A stretch of DNA of 64,000 nt, taken from contig NZ_JAIEUJ010000001.1 of assembly GCF_019802285.1 (NCBI RefSeq), positions 186,001 to 250,000 of the forward strand, given 5' to 3'. The position numbers and the translations under genes were made by a program. Positions 11,414 through 19,540 of this stretch are shown here, in pieces (position 1 is the stretch's first letter; each line of letters begins with the position of its first letter). Under the pieces are notes generated by a model that was given only the letters and a program-made list of their open reading frames with translations, searched no databases and had not been told where the DNA came from. This DNA is from Novilysobacter antarcticus (GTDB lineage Bacteria > Pseudomonadota > Gammaproteobacteria > Xanthomonadales > Xanthomonadaceae).

Positions 11414-11677
11414 TCAACGACGCGTCGATCGGCGGCGTTCGCGGAACATTTCCTGGACCACCAGCAAGACCATCGCGGCGATGATGGCCAAAGCCCACAC
11501 CAGCAGTCGACTGGTGACGCCCATTTCGGTGGCCAGCCAGCCGCCGGCCAAGGCGCCGGCGATGCCCAGCACAATGGTCATTATCCAGCCCATCGGGTCA
11601 GCCCCAGGCTTGAAAAGCCGGGCCAGGATGCCGATGACGGCGCCGCCGGCGATGTAACCCAGAACTCCGTTGAACAT
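11414..11677 (-). CDS. GlsB/YeaQ/YmgE-family membrane protein
   Basis: 87-residue inner-membrane protein with three hydrophobic segments (about 5-20, 30-48, 55-75) and a basic C-terminal tail (FRERRRSTRR). The Gly-rich GYIAGGAVIGILARL and GIAGALAGGWLA segments are characteristic of the transglycosylase-associated/YeaQ family, often stress induced. No enzyme activity is established for the family despite its name. It stands between amgK and the M20 peptidase gene on the same strand. Confidence 0.85.
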   Translation of the reverse strand: MFNGVLGYIAGGAVIGILARLFKPGADPMGWIMTIVLGIAGALAGGWLATEMGVTSRLLVWALAIIAAMVLLVVQEMFRERRRSTRR

Positions 11678-11736
11678 GCTCTTCTCCGATACAGCGCAGT
11701 TGGATGCAACGCCCTTGATGGAGCGTTGCCCGGTAC

Positions 11737-13242
11737 TCAGCAGCAGCCGTGCTCGCCGCGCTCCTGGACGCTGCCGGCGGCGGCCACACCGGTGGTCTCG
11801 CCGCGCTGTCCGGCTTCGTGGTGACGGGTGATCACGTGGGCAACGCTGGCGGTGACCCGCTTGCCCATCGGAATGTGCAGGAATTCATTGGGGCCGTGTG
11901 CATTGGAGTGCGGGCCGAGGACGCCGGTGATCATGAACTGGGCGCCCGGGAACTTCTCGCCCAGCATGCCCATGAACGGAATCGACCCGCCTTCACCCAT
12001 GTACATCGCCGGCTTGCCGAAACAGGCCTGGCTGGCGTCCTCGATCGCCCGGGTCAGCCATGGCGACTGCGCCGGCGCGTTCCAGCCAGTGGATGATTTC
12101 TCCAGTTCCAGCTCCACATGCGCGCCGTTGGGTGGATTGTCGAGCAGCGTCTGCTTCAGGATTTCGCCCGCGCGTTTGCCGTCGAGGGTTGGCGGGAGCC
12201 GCAGGGAGAGTTTCACCGCGGTGTGCGGGCGAAGTACGTTGCCCGCCGAGTCCAGCGAGGGCATGCCGTCGATGCCGGTGACCGACAATGCAGGGCGCCA
12301 GGTGCGATTGAGCACCAACTCGGCCAGGTCTGCGTCCATCGGCTGCATGCCGTCGAGCAATGGAAACTTGTCGTAGACCGCGGTCCCGAGGACCGCTGCG
12401 GCCTGCCGTGCCTGCTCCAGGCGCTCGGCGGGAACCTCGGCATGCAGGCCTTCGACGATGATCCGGCCGCTGTTCTCGTCTTCCAGTCGTGACAGCAACT
12501 GGCGCAGGACGCGGAAGCTGGACGGCACGACGCCGGAGGCATCGCCGGAATGGACGCCTTCGCTGAGGACCTTGACGGTGAAGTTGCCGCCGGCCAGGCC
12601 GCGCAGCGAGGTGGTGCACCACAGCTGATCGTAGTTGCCACAGCCCGAATCCAGGCACACCACCAGCGATGGCTTGCCGATGCGCTCCGCAAGGTGGTCC
12701 ACGTAGGCGGGCAGGTCGTAGCTTCCGGACTCCTCGCAGGCCTCGATCAGGACCACACAGCGGGCATGCGGCAGTTTCTGCTCGTGCAGCGCCATCACCG
12801 CCGTCAGCGAGCCGTAGATCGCATAGCCGTCGTCGGCGCCGCCGCGTCCATACAGGCGATCGCCCTTGATGACTGGCTTCCACGGGCCCAGATCGTCATC
12901 CCAGCCGGTCATTTCCGGCTGCTTGTCCAGGTGCCCGTAGAGCAGCACGCAATCCTCGTTGCTGCCGCCGTTGGCCGCCGGGATCTCTATGAAGATCAAC
13001 GGCGTACGCCCTTCCAGTCTTACCACCTCGACCTGCATCCCCGGGATCGACTGCGCACGCGCCCACGTCTCCATCAAGGTGACGGCCTGCTCCATGTAGC
13101 CGTGCTCGACCCAGTCGGCATCGAACATCGGCGACTTGTTCGGAATGCGGATGTATTCCACCAGCTGGGGGACGATCTCGGCGTCCCACTTGTCGGCCAC
13201 AACGCGGTCGATGGCGGCGGAATCGATGTGGTTGGCATCCAT
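11737..13242 (-). CDS. M20-family metallopeptidase (dipeptidase-like)
   Basis: 501-residue cytosolic zinc peptidase. Metal-site motifs are LLYGHLDKQPE (His and nearby Asp), YGRGGADDGYA (bridging Asp), EACEESGS (catalytic Glu pair) and CLDSGCGNYD; the last ligand lies in GPHSNAHGPNEF. The central insert from about 200 to 310 is the dimerisation domain. It resembles carnosinase/CNDP-like M20 members. The ATG at 13242 is preferred; a GTG at 13251 is also open. A polar C-terminal tail after about residue 475 ends in Gly-Cys-Cys, which is unusual. No signal peptide. Confidence 0.88.
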   Translation of the reverse strand: MDANHIDSAAIDRVVADKWDAEIVPQLVEYIRIPNKSPMFDADWVEHGYMEQAVTLMETWARAQSIPGMQVEVVRLEGRTPLIFIEIPAANGGSNEDCVLLYGHLDKQPEMTGWDDDLGPWKPVIKGDRLYGRGGADDGYAIYGSLTAVMALHEQKLPHARCVVLIEACEESGSYDLPAYVDHLAERIGKPSLVVCLDSGCGNYDQLWCTTSLRGLAGGNFTVKVLSEGVHSGDASGVVPSSFRVLRQLLSRLEDENSGRIIVEGLHAEVPAERLEQARQAAAVLGTAVYDKFPLLDGMQPMDADLAELVLNRTWRPALSVTGIDGMPSLDSAGNVLRPHTAVKLSLRLPPTLDGKRAGEILKQTLLDNPPNGAHVELELEKSSTGWNAPAQSPWLTRAIEDASQACFGKPAMYMGEGGSIPFMGMLGEKFPGAQFMITGVLGPHSNAHGPNEFLHIPMGKRVTASVAHVITRHHEAGQRGETTGVAAAGSVQERGEHGCC

Positions 13243-13448
13243 GTTGGGCACCCGAATCTGGAAAGGGAGCCATTGTACCGCCGGCGGTCGACTCGGAATT
13301 CCCCTACCCCATGCCGGGGGTCCTCCTTACATCCGCATCATGACTTGGTTGATTCCCGCAGATGGCGCGCTGGGCCAAAGTTCATCCACCGGCACCGATC
13401 ACGTGCCCTCGGGGATGGAACCCCAAACACCACCAAAGGAGTCAGGTC

Positions 13449-13754
13449 ATGAACTCACTGCTGATGATTGCAAAAACACTGATGCTGTCGATGCTGCTCA
13501 CCGGCATCGCCTGGGCGCAGGAGACGGTGAACATCAATACCGCCGAGGCAGCGGAAATCGCCCAGGTGCTGACCAACATCGGCCCGGCCAAGGCGCAGGC
13601 CATCGTGGAATACCGCGAAGCCAACGGCGCGTTCCGCAGCGTCGAGCAATTGGCAATGGTCAAGGGCATCGGTCTGGCGACCATTGAGAAGAACCGTGAC
13701 CGCATTGCGCTCTCTGCCGCCGGCAAGACACCGGGGAACGTGGCCCAGCGCTGA
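13449..13754 (+). CDS. exported ComEA-like helix-hairpin-helix protein
   Basis: 101 residues: signal peptide (LLMIAKTLMLSMLLTGIAWAQ, cleavage near 23) followed by a double helix-hairpin-helix domain (VNINTAEAAEIAQVL, IGPAKAQAIVEYREANG, VKGIGLATIEKNRDRI). This is the ComEA layout for periplasmic DNA binding in natural transformation; short proteins of this type are common in Xanthomonads and may have other roles. The start is well supported by AAGGAG eight bases before the ATG. It stands alone and is followed by a structured region with a strong hairpin. Confidence 0.88.
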   Translation: MNSLLMIAKTLMLSMLLTGIAWAQETVNINTAEAAEIAQVLTNIGPAKAQAIVEYREANGAFRSVEQLAMVKGIGLATIEKNRDRIALSAAGKTPGNVAQR

Positions 13755-13761
13755 CTACACA

Positions 13762-13895
13762 CCACCTGCGTAGACACCGGGATGTCGAAACAGGTGGAGT
13801 CGTGGGCAAGGAAGTCCACGCTCAGGGGAGAACCTCTGGACAAGGATGTACGCCACCCGCTGCAGAGGGATCTGCAGCGGGTGGCACTGTTTTGG
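13762..13895 (+). ncRNA. candidate structured small RNA or 3' UTR
   Basis: Between the comEA-like stop and the next gene lie three consecutive stem-loops readable on the plus strand. Stem 1 pairs CCACCTG (13762-13768) with CAGGTGG (13791-13797) and encloses GACA/TGTC. Stem 2 pairs CGTGG (13801-13805) with CCACG (13816-13820). Stem 3 is a perfect 15-bp inverted repeat (13852-13866 with 13871-13885, loop GGGA) followed by ACTGTTTTGG. The last looks like a terminator. It may be an independent sRNA or a 3' UTR-derived RNA; no Rfam family is recognised and no promoter is evident. Confidence 0.45.
13852..13885 (+). terminator. strong hairpin, probable intrinsic terminator
   Basis: Perfect 15-bp stem (left arm GCCACCCGCTGCAGA) with a GGGA loop, followed by a short T-run at 13890-13893. 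A second small palindrome TTTTGG-CCACG-CCAAAA follows at 13890-13906. Situated about 100 bases after the comEA-like stop. The rest of the gap, 13907-14082, holds nothing I can recognise. Confidence 0.65.
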
Positions 13896-14082
13896 CCACG
13901 CCAAAATCCACGTCGTTGGCAGACTGTAGCTCCGCCCCATCCCTGTCCATGATGCATTCGCATGTCATCGCTGCTGCGCTCTCCAGCAGTTGGTGTATCG
14001 ACAGGCTTTGATCCGCTCCTGCAACGGCGCGCGCTATGGCAGGTGCCTTTAAATCAGGCTGCTGTCGAAGGTCGGTTCCGAG

Positions 14083-14775
14083 TCAGGTTTCCGCCCAGCG
14101 CCGCAAGAGGTTGTGGTACACGCCCGTAAGCTGCAGGACGGCCGCGGCATCGGCACCGCTGTCGGTCAGGGCCTGGATCGCGGTGTCCATCTCGAACAGC
14201 ATCCGGCGCTGGGCGTCGTCGCGGATCATGCTCTGGATCCAGAAAAATGCGGCCAGCCGAGCGCCCCTGGTCACCGGCTGAACCATGTGCAGGCTGCTGG
14301 ATGGATACAGGATCAGGTCACCCGCCGGCAGCTTCACCTCGTGCGTTCCGTAGGTGTCGTGGATGACCAGCTCGCCGCCGTCGTAGTCCTCGGGTTCGGA
14401 CAGGAACAACGTGCAGGAGATGTCCGTGCGCATCGTCGTGGCGACCTGTCCCGGCGGGGCGGCCGGCGTCATCACCGCACCGTCCACATGCAGGCCGTAG
14501 GTTCCTCCGCCTTGGTAGCGATTAAAGCGCGGTGGCAAGCTTCGCAGTGGCAGTGCGGCGGCGAAATACAGCGGACTCGCAGCCAGTGCGGCGGTTACGA
14601 CCTGCCCAAGTTCTTGGCGCACCGGCGAGGCGTCGGGCAGTTGCAGGTTGCGCTTGACCCCGGCGCCCTGCGGGCCGACCGTCTCGCGGCCGTCAGTCCA
14701 GACCGCCCCATCGAGTGCGGCCCGCATCCGCACGAGGGTGTCGCGGTCCAGTACGCCGGGGACGTGAAGCAACAT
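14083..14775 (-). CDS. PKHD-type Fe(II)/2-oxoglutarate hydroxylase, PiuC-like
   Basis: 230 residues from the ATG at 14775 (GGAG six bases upstream). A 2-oxoglutarate/Fe(II)-dependent dioxygenase of the PiuC/YbiX family: iron ligands H96 and D98 in [10 protein letters not shown], distal His163 in SSLHMVQ, and the cosubstrate Arg about residue 173. Genes of this family lie beside TonB receptors of the Fiu/PiuA type, and here the gene starts 12 bases after the receptor's stop, so they form one unit. The substrate is unknown. Confidence 0.9.
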   Translation of the reverse strand: MLLHVPGVLDRDTLVRMRAALDGAVWTDGRETVGPQGAGVKRNLQLPDASPVRQELGQVVTAALAASPLYFAAALPLRSLPPRFNRYQGGGTYGLHVDGAVMTPAAPPGQVATTMRTDISCTLFLSEPEDYDGGELVIHDTYGTHEVKLPAGDLILYPSSSLHMVQPVTRGARLAAFFWIQSMIRDDAQRRMLFEMDTAIQALTDSGADAAAVLQLTGVYHNLLRRWAET

Positions 14776-14787
14776 CGCGCGCTCCAA

Positions 14788-17115
14788 TCAGAAGTGGTAA
14801 ATGACGGTGAGCAGCACGGAGCGCGGCGCGCCGGGCGTGTAGCGGTAGCCACTCTTGTTGATTGCCGCGACGTAGTCCTGGTCCAGCAGGTTGTACAGGT
14901 TCAGGCGCAGGTCGAGATTGGACGACACCGCGTAACTGGCCACGGCATCCACGACCCAGTAATCCTTTGTGTACGCCGGGGTGCCCACCGCGCCATCGAC
15001 GCCGCGCTTGAGCTCCCCGGAGTAGCGCGCGCCGCCACCAAAGGTCAGCCCGTTGGGAAGCTCATAGGTGGACCAGGCGGTGAACGCGCGCTTGGGGGTG
15101 TAGGTCAGGTCGGTGGATCCGTCGCTGGTGACCGCGGGCCCTGACAGCACGTCGGTGTCCATCACGGTGAATCCGGTCGACACCGACCAGACATCGGTGA
15201 TCTGGCCGACCGCGCTGAGCTCCACGCCGCGGACTCGCTTGCGGCCGGTCTGGTAGTACTGCTGGTCCACCGGATCGCGCACCACTTCGTTGCTGATGCG
15301 GGTGTCGTAGAGGGCAGCGGTGAGCATCAGGCGCTGATCAAGCACGCTCCATTTGGTGCCGATTTCCGCGGTGCGGGCCTTTTGCGGGTCCAGGGCTGGA
15401 TTGTTGGCGCTGTTCTCGGCATCACTCAACTCCAGGTTGCCGCCACCGGGAGGTTGCTGGGCGACCGCGTAGTTGGCGTAGAAGCTGGCGTTGGGCGCAG
15501 GCTTGTACAGCGCACCCAATTTCCAGTTCAGCAGCGTGTCGGACGCCCGGGCGTCCACCCCGGGCACGATGACGCCTTCATCGAGGACTCCGCAATCCGG
15601 GCCTCGGCCACCGCAAGGCACCGTGCTCCGGAATCGGGTCTTGTAGCGATCCGCGCGTAAACCGCCGTTGGCCTGCCATTGGTCGTTGAAGGTGATGGTG
15701 TCGAACACGTACGCCGCCAGCGTGTCGGTGCGTCCTTCGCCGCGTGCTCCGTTTCTTCTCCACTGCAGGCCGGTAACCGCCGGGTCGGGGCGATACAGGT
15801 CTGCTGCGGGCCACGAAGTCCCGTCGCGCGCAGCAACGCCCCGCGTGTCGAGTTCTTCGCGCGTCAGCTCCAGGCCGGTGGTGAGGTCGTGCCGGATCGC
15901 GCCGGCGTCAAGCCGGGTCGCGAGCGCGGTCTGGTTGGTCATGATTTTGTTGCGCCGGTTCTTGAACGTCGGCAACGAGCGCGCCACAGTCCAGCCGGAG
16001 GGGTCGTCCAGGTCCGGTGTGACCAGATTGGCCGCCGAGCCCATGAACGCCGTCAGCAGGTAATCCTGTTTCGTGCTGCCCCAGCGGGTGGTGTTGGTCA
16101 GCTGGGTCGCGGGCGACAGGTCGTGCTCGAGGCGCAGGGTCGCCATGTCGGCGGTGACGTCGTCGTAGTCCGACAAGGTGCCGTAGAAGTTGCTGGAGGC
16201 AACCGGAGGGGCGTCACCGAGTTGCGGTCGGGTCGGGTCGGGCGAGCTGTAGCCCGGCAGGCCGATGGTCGGTACGCCCCCGTCGGGGAGGTTGTCCTGC
16301 TGGACGTGCAGCAGGTTGATGTAGGTGCGCGTATCCGTGCCCAAACCAAAAGCGAGCGACGGCGCGATCGCCCAGCGCTTGTTCTCTATGGTGTCGCGGT
16401 CGGGAACGCCACTGTCCTGGGCCATCAGGTTCAGGCGCAGTGCACTGGTCTGGCCCAGGGTCTGGTTCCAGTCGGCGGTGACACGCTTCTGCTCGGCGCT
16501 GCCGTAGGAACCGCTGACCGAGGTGCGATCGTGGCCGTGCGCCTGCTTGCTGACAAGGTTGATGGCGCCGGTGGGAGCGGTACGTCCGTTGTCGGTGCCC
16601 GCCGGGCCTTTCGCCACTTCGATCTGCTCAATGTTGAACACGTCGCGCGAGATGGAGCCCAGGTCCCGCACGCCGTCCACGAAAATGCTGCCGGAGGTGT
16701 CGAAGCCGCGCAGGTAGATCGCATCGCCGGTGGTCGTGTTGCCGTTCTCGCCCGCGTAGAAGGTGCCCACGCCGGGGCTGTTGCGCAGTGCTTCGGTGAG
16801 GTTGGTGGCGCCCTGCTCGTTGAACAGGTCACTGCCAATCACATTGATGGTCTGGGTGGTATCCAGCAGCGGCTGGCTGAACTTGGGCGAGGACAGTTGC
16901 CCGGACGAATACACCTTGCCGCGCTTGCCCTCGACGTGGACCGTCTCGAAATCCGTGGCATCGGCGGCGGGACCCCCCGGCGACTGCGCCGATGCGGCCA
17001 GCGGCGCGGCCAGCACCAGTCCGGTCAGCAGGGAGACCGACAGGCTGGAGGAGGAGGGGGTAGTGCCGGGCTTGCGCGGTGATACCGCGTGTTTGCGGCT
17101 GGTGATGGGGGACAT
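14788..17115 (-). CDS. TonB-dependent siderophore receptor (Fiu/PiuA-like)
   Basis: 775-residue outer-membrane receptor for ferric catecholate-type siderophores. After a long basic N-region, a signal peptide (LLTGLVLAAPLAASAQS) ends near residue 46. The plug domain follows (TINVIGSDLFNEQGATNL, DAIYLRGFDTSGSIFVDGVRD, VAKGPAG) and then a 22-strand-type barrel ending in the C-terminal aromatic YHF. The ATG at 17115 is used; the frame is open further upstream. The pairing with a PiuC-like hydroxylase mirrors piuA-piuC and fiu-ybiX. A candidate Fur site lies about 160 bases upstream. Confidence 0.92.
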   Translation of the reverse strand: MSPITSRKHAVSPRKPGTTPSSSSLSVSLLTGLVLAAPLAASAQSPGGPAADATDFETVHVEGKRGKVYSSGQLSSPKFSQPLLDTTQTINVIGSDLFNEQGATNLTEALRNSPGVGTFYAGENGNTTTGDAIYLRGFDTSGSIFVDGVRDLGSISRDVFNIEQIEVAKGPAGTDNGRTAPTGAINLVSKQAHGHDRTSVSGSYGSAEQKRVTADWNQTLGQTSALRLNLMAQDSGVPDRDTIENKRWAIAPSLAFGLGTDTRTYINLLHVQQDNLPDGGVPTIGLPGYSSPDPTRPQLGDAPPVASSNFYGTLSDYDDVTADMATLRLEHDLSPATQLTNTTRWGSTKQDYLLTAFMGSAANLVTPDLDDPSGWTVARSLPTFKNRRNKIMTNQTALATRLDAGAIRHDLTTGLELTREELDTRGVAARDGTSWPAADLYRPDPAVTGLQWRRNGARGEGRTDTLAAYVFDTITFNDQWQANGGLRADRYKTRFRSTVPCGGRGPDCGVLDEGVIVPGVDARASDTLLNWKLGALYKPAPNASFYANYAVAQQPPGGGNLELSDAENSANNPALDPQKARTAEIGTKWSVLDQRLMLTAALYDTRISNEVVRDPVDQQYYQTGRKRVRGVELSAVGQITDVWSVSTGFTVMDTDVLSGPAVTSDGSTDLTYTPKRAFTAWSTYELPNGLTFGGGARYSGELKRGVDGAVGTPAYTKDYWVVDAVASYAVSSNLDLRLNLYNLLDQDYVAAINKSGYRYTPGAPRSVLLTVIYHF

Positions 17116-17272
17116 TCGGGTGCCTTGTGGGGAGCCAGGCGTGGTGCGGCCGCGAGGGGCGGATGACCACCCTGGTTCGATTGAAGGGGAGACCCGCGGA
17201 GGCACCGGAACGAAGGATCCGCCGACCTCAAGGCCGGTCTGGCGCCGCTGCAGGAACGGCGCAATGGTAAAC

Positions 17273-17291
17273 GCAATCGAGAATCGTTCGC
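17273..17291 (-). promoter_or_regulatory. candidate Fur box
   Basis: The segment GCAATCGAGAATCGTTCGC matches 11 of 19 positions of the classical Fur box and has the expected imperfect dyad around AGAATCGTT. It lies upstream of the siderophore receptor, which is expected to be iron-regulated. The match is modest, so this is only a candidate. Confidence 0.35.
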
Positions 17292-17353
17292 AACTGAGGG
17301 GCGATAGACCACGGCAACAAGTGGTCCGCTAACGTGCGAATTTGGGCGCCAAC

Positions 17354-17674
17354 TCAGCGGTCGTCGCGGGTCCAGACCTTGTTGTTCTCGACCTTTACCG
17401 GGAAGTTCACCACCGGTTCGTAGGCAGGCGCACACAGGGCGCTACCGTCGCGCACGTCGAACTTCGCCCCGTGCAGGACGCATTCGACGGTTGCCGTCTC
17501 CCCATCGAAGCGGCCGGCCGACAACTCGAAGTCTTCATGCGAGCATTTGTCTTCAAACGCATAGAACGTGCCGTCGAAGTTGACCACCATGATCGGCGTG
17601 TCGCCGTCCCAGGCAACCGTCGACTCGCCGGGGAGCAGGTCGGCCGTGCTGCAGACCAGGGTCCATTCACTCAT
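17354..17674 (-). CDS. Rieske 2Fe-2S ferredoxin
   Basis: 106-residue soluble Rieske protein of the type that serves as ferredoxin of non-heme iron oxygenases. Cluster ligands are CSH near 43-45 and CVLH near 62-65, with the expected loop between. The start ATG at 17674 overlaps the end of the acetyltransferase gene by eight bases; an upstream extension of the frame is rejected because Rieske similarity begins with EWTLVCSTADL. Last gene of the suf operon; it may deliver electrons to Fe-S assembly or simply be a client. No oxygenase gene is nearby. Confidence 0.87.
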   Translation of the reverse strand: MSEWTLVCSTADLLPGESTVAWDGDTPIMVVNFDGTFYAFEDKCSHEDFELSAGRFDGETATVECVLHGAKFDVRDGSALCAPAYEPVVNFPVKVENNKVWTRDDR

Positions 17675-18266
17675 TGCCGGGGTCCTCTGCCTGCGTCGCA
17701 GTGCGCAGGCGCTTTTCCAGGATTTCGAAACGCAGGTCCGCGCGACGTGGGACGCCGAAGCGCTCGTCGCCGTAGGGAAATGGTTTGTACACACCGGTGC
17801 GCCGGTAGCCGCGACGCTGGTAGAAGGCGATCAGTTCGGAGCGCACGTCGATCACGCTCATTCGCAGCGACGGCAGTTGCCACTCGTCACGAACGATGCG
17901 CTCCGCCTCGCCCATTACGGCCTTGCCAACACCGCTGCCCTGCAGCTGTGGTCGAACCGCGAACATGCCGAACTGCGCGGCGTCAGCGGGGTGATCCTCG
18001 TCGGGCGCGATGTATGCGCAGGCGACAATACGGGGTCGGCCGGAGTCAGTGTCGTCAGGCATCTCGGCAACCAGCAATGTGCTGTTGCTGCGAGCCAGGC
18101 AGGCCTGCAGGTCGGCTACGTCGGTGCGCTGGCCATCCAGCAGGTCGGCCTCGGTGGTCCATCCGGAGCGGCTGGCTTCGCCCCGGTAGGCGGATTGGAC
18201 CAGCGCCAGCAAATCGTCGAGGTCGGCAACGGTGGCGGCGCGGAATTGCAGGGTGGCCGTGCTCAT
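17667..18266 (-). CDS. GNAT-family N-acetyltransferase
   Basis: 199 residues. A GNAT fold is indicated by the acetyl-CoA pyrophosphate-binding segment VRPQLQGSGVGKAVM near 113-127 and by the C-terminal FYQRRGYRRTGVY motif. The N-terminal half (FRAATVADLDDLLALV) is typical. It is joined to sufS by a four-base overlap and to the Rieske gene by an eight-base overlap. The acceptor molecule is unknown; its fixed place in the suf operon suggests a role linked to Fe-S or sulfur metabolism, but that is inference. Confidence 0.85.
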   Translation of the reverse strand: MSTATLQFRAATVADLDDLLALVQSAYRGEASRSGWTTEADLLDGQRTDVADLQACLARSNSTLLVAEMPDDTDSGRPRIVACAYIAPDEDHPADAAQFGMFAVRPQLQGSGVGKAVMGEAERIVRDEWQLPSLRMSVIDVRSELIAFYQRRGYRRTGVYKPFPYGDERFGVPRRADLRFEILEKRLRTATQAEDPGNE

Positions 18267-19540
18267 GCCAGCAGGTTTCTCACCTTGCCCAGGGCCGCCA
18301 CGAACGTGTCGATCTCTTCGAAGGTGTTGTAGAACGCAAACGATGCGCGGCAGGTGGCCGGGACGCCGAAATGGTGCATCAGCGGATGCGCGCAGTGGTG
18401 GCCCGAGCGCACAGCCACCCCCTCCAGATCCAGCAGGGTGGCCAGGTCGTGGGCATGGGCCCCTTCGACCAGGAAGCTGATCACCGCGGCCTTCTCGCGC
18501 GCCTTGCCGAAGATCCGCACGCCAGGCACTTTTTCCAGTGCGGAGGTGGCGTATTCCAGCAGTGCCTGTTCGCGCGCCGAGATGTTGTCCATCCCGATCG
18601 CGTCCAGGTAATCCACCGCCGCACCGAGTCCAACGAAGCCGGCGATATTGGGGGTGCCCGCCTCGAACTTGTGCGGGGCATCGTTGAACACGGTGCCCTC
18701 GAAGCTGACCTCACGGATCATCTCGCCGCCACCGAGGAAGGGCGGCATGGCTTTCAGGTGCTCGGAGCGTGCCCACAGCACGCCGGTGCCCGTCGGGCCG
18801 GCCATCTTGTGGCCGGTGATGGCGTAGAAGTCGCAGCCCAGGGCCGCCACATCAAGCGCCAGATGCGGCGCCGCCTGCGAGCCGTCCACCAGCGTGGTGA
18901 TGCCACGCTTGCGGGCCTGCTTGCAGATTTCGCGCACCGGATTGACCGTGCCAAGCACGTTGGACACGTGGGTGAAGGCGAGCAGCTTAACCTCAGGCAT
19001 CAGCAGCGAATACAGGTGCTCGAGGTCCAGGTCACCGCGGTCGTCCAGATCGGCGACCTTGAGCACGGCGCCGGTCCGCTCGGCGATCAGCTGCCACGGC
19101 ACGATATTGGCGTGGTGCTCCATCCGCGTCAGCACGATGGCATCGCCCGGCTGCAGCCGCGGCAAGGCCCAGCTGTAGGCGACCAGGTTGATCGCGAAGG
19201 TGGTCCCGCTGCACAGCACCAGCTCGTCGCTGGACACGTTGAGGAAACGGGCCAGCTTGCGTCGGGCGCCTTCGTAGGCTTCGGTAGCCTCCGAACCCAG
19301 CGCATGCACCGCGCGGCTGACATTGGCGTTGTGGTGGCGGTAGAAGTCATCGACCGCCTCGATCACCGCGGCCGGCTTCTGACCGGTATTGGCCGAGTCC
19401 AGATACACCAGCGGCTTGCCGTGCACCTGTCGGGCCAGCAGCGGGAAGTCGGCGCGGATCCTCGCCCAGTCGGTGGGCATTTGAGCGGTTGAAGGGCTTC
19501 CGGACGTCTGGGGAGCACTACCTGAGGCCATGGTGGTCAT
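18263..19540 (-). CDS. sufS: cysteine desulfurase SufS
   Basis: PLP enzyme (class V aminotransferase fold) that takes sulfur from cysteine for Fe-S assembly. 425 residues, with a 20-residue polar extension before the usual N-terminus. The PLP lysine is K245 in ITGHKMAGPTG and the persulfide cysteine C383 in RSGHHCAHPLM, the group II (SufS) arrangement. ATGA overlaps join it to sufD upstream and to the GNAT gene downstream. No sufE was seen in the operon; the sulfur acceptor may lie elsewhere. Confidence 0.96.
   Translation of the reverse strand: MTTMASGSAPQTSGSPSTAQMPTDWARIRADFPLLARQVHGKPLVYLDSANTGQKPAAVIEAVDDFYRHHNANVSRAVHALGSEATEAYEGARRKLARFLNVSSDELVLCSGTTFAINLVAYSWALPRLQPGDAIVLTRMEHHANIVPWQLIAERTGAVLKVADLDDRGDLDLEHLYSLLMPEVKLLAFTHVSNVLGTVNPVREICKQARKRGITTLVDGSQAAPHLALDVAALGCDFYAITGHKMAGPTGTGVLWARSEHLKAMPPFLGGGEMIREVSFEGTVFNDAPHKFEAGTPNIAGFVGLGAAVDYLDAIGMDNISAREQALLEYATSALEKVPGVRIFGKAREKAAVISFLVEGAHAHDLATLLDLEGVAVRSGHHCAHPLMHHFGVPATCRASFAFYNTFEEIDTFVAALGKVRNLLA

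Noticed and set aside
17342-19492. Open frame of 716 codons on the plus strand
   Set aside because: Antisense to sufS, the GNAT and Rieske genes, all with intact motifs; the frame's product has no domain.
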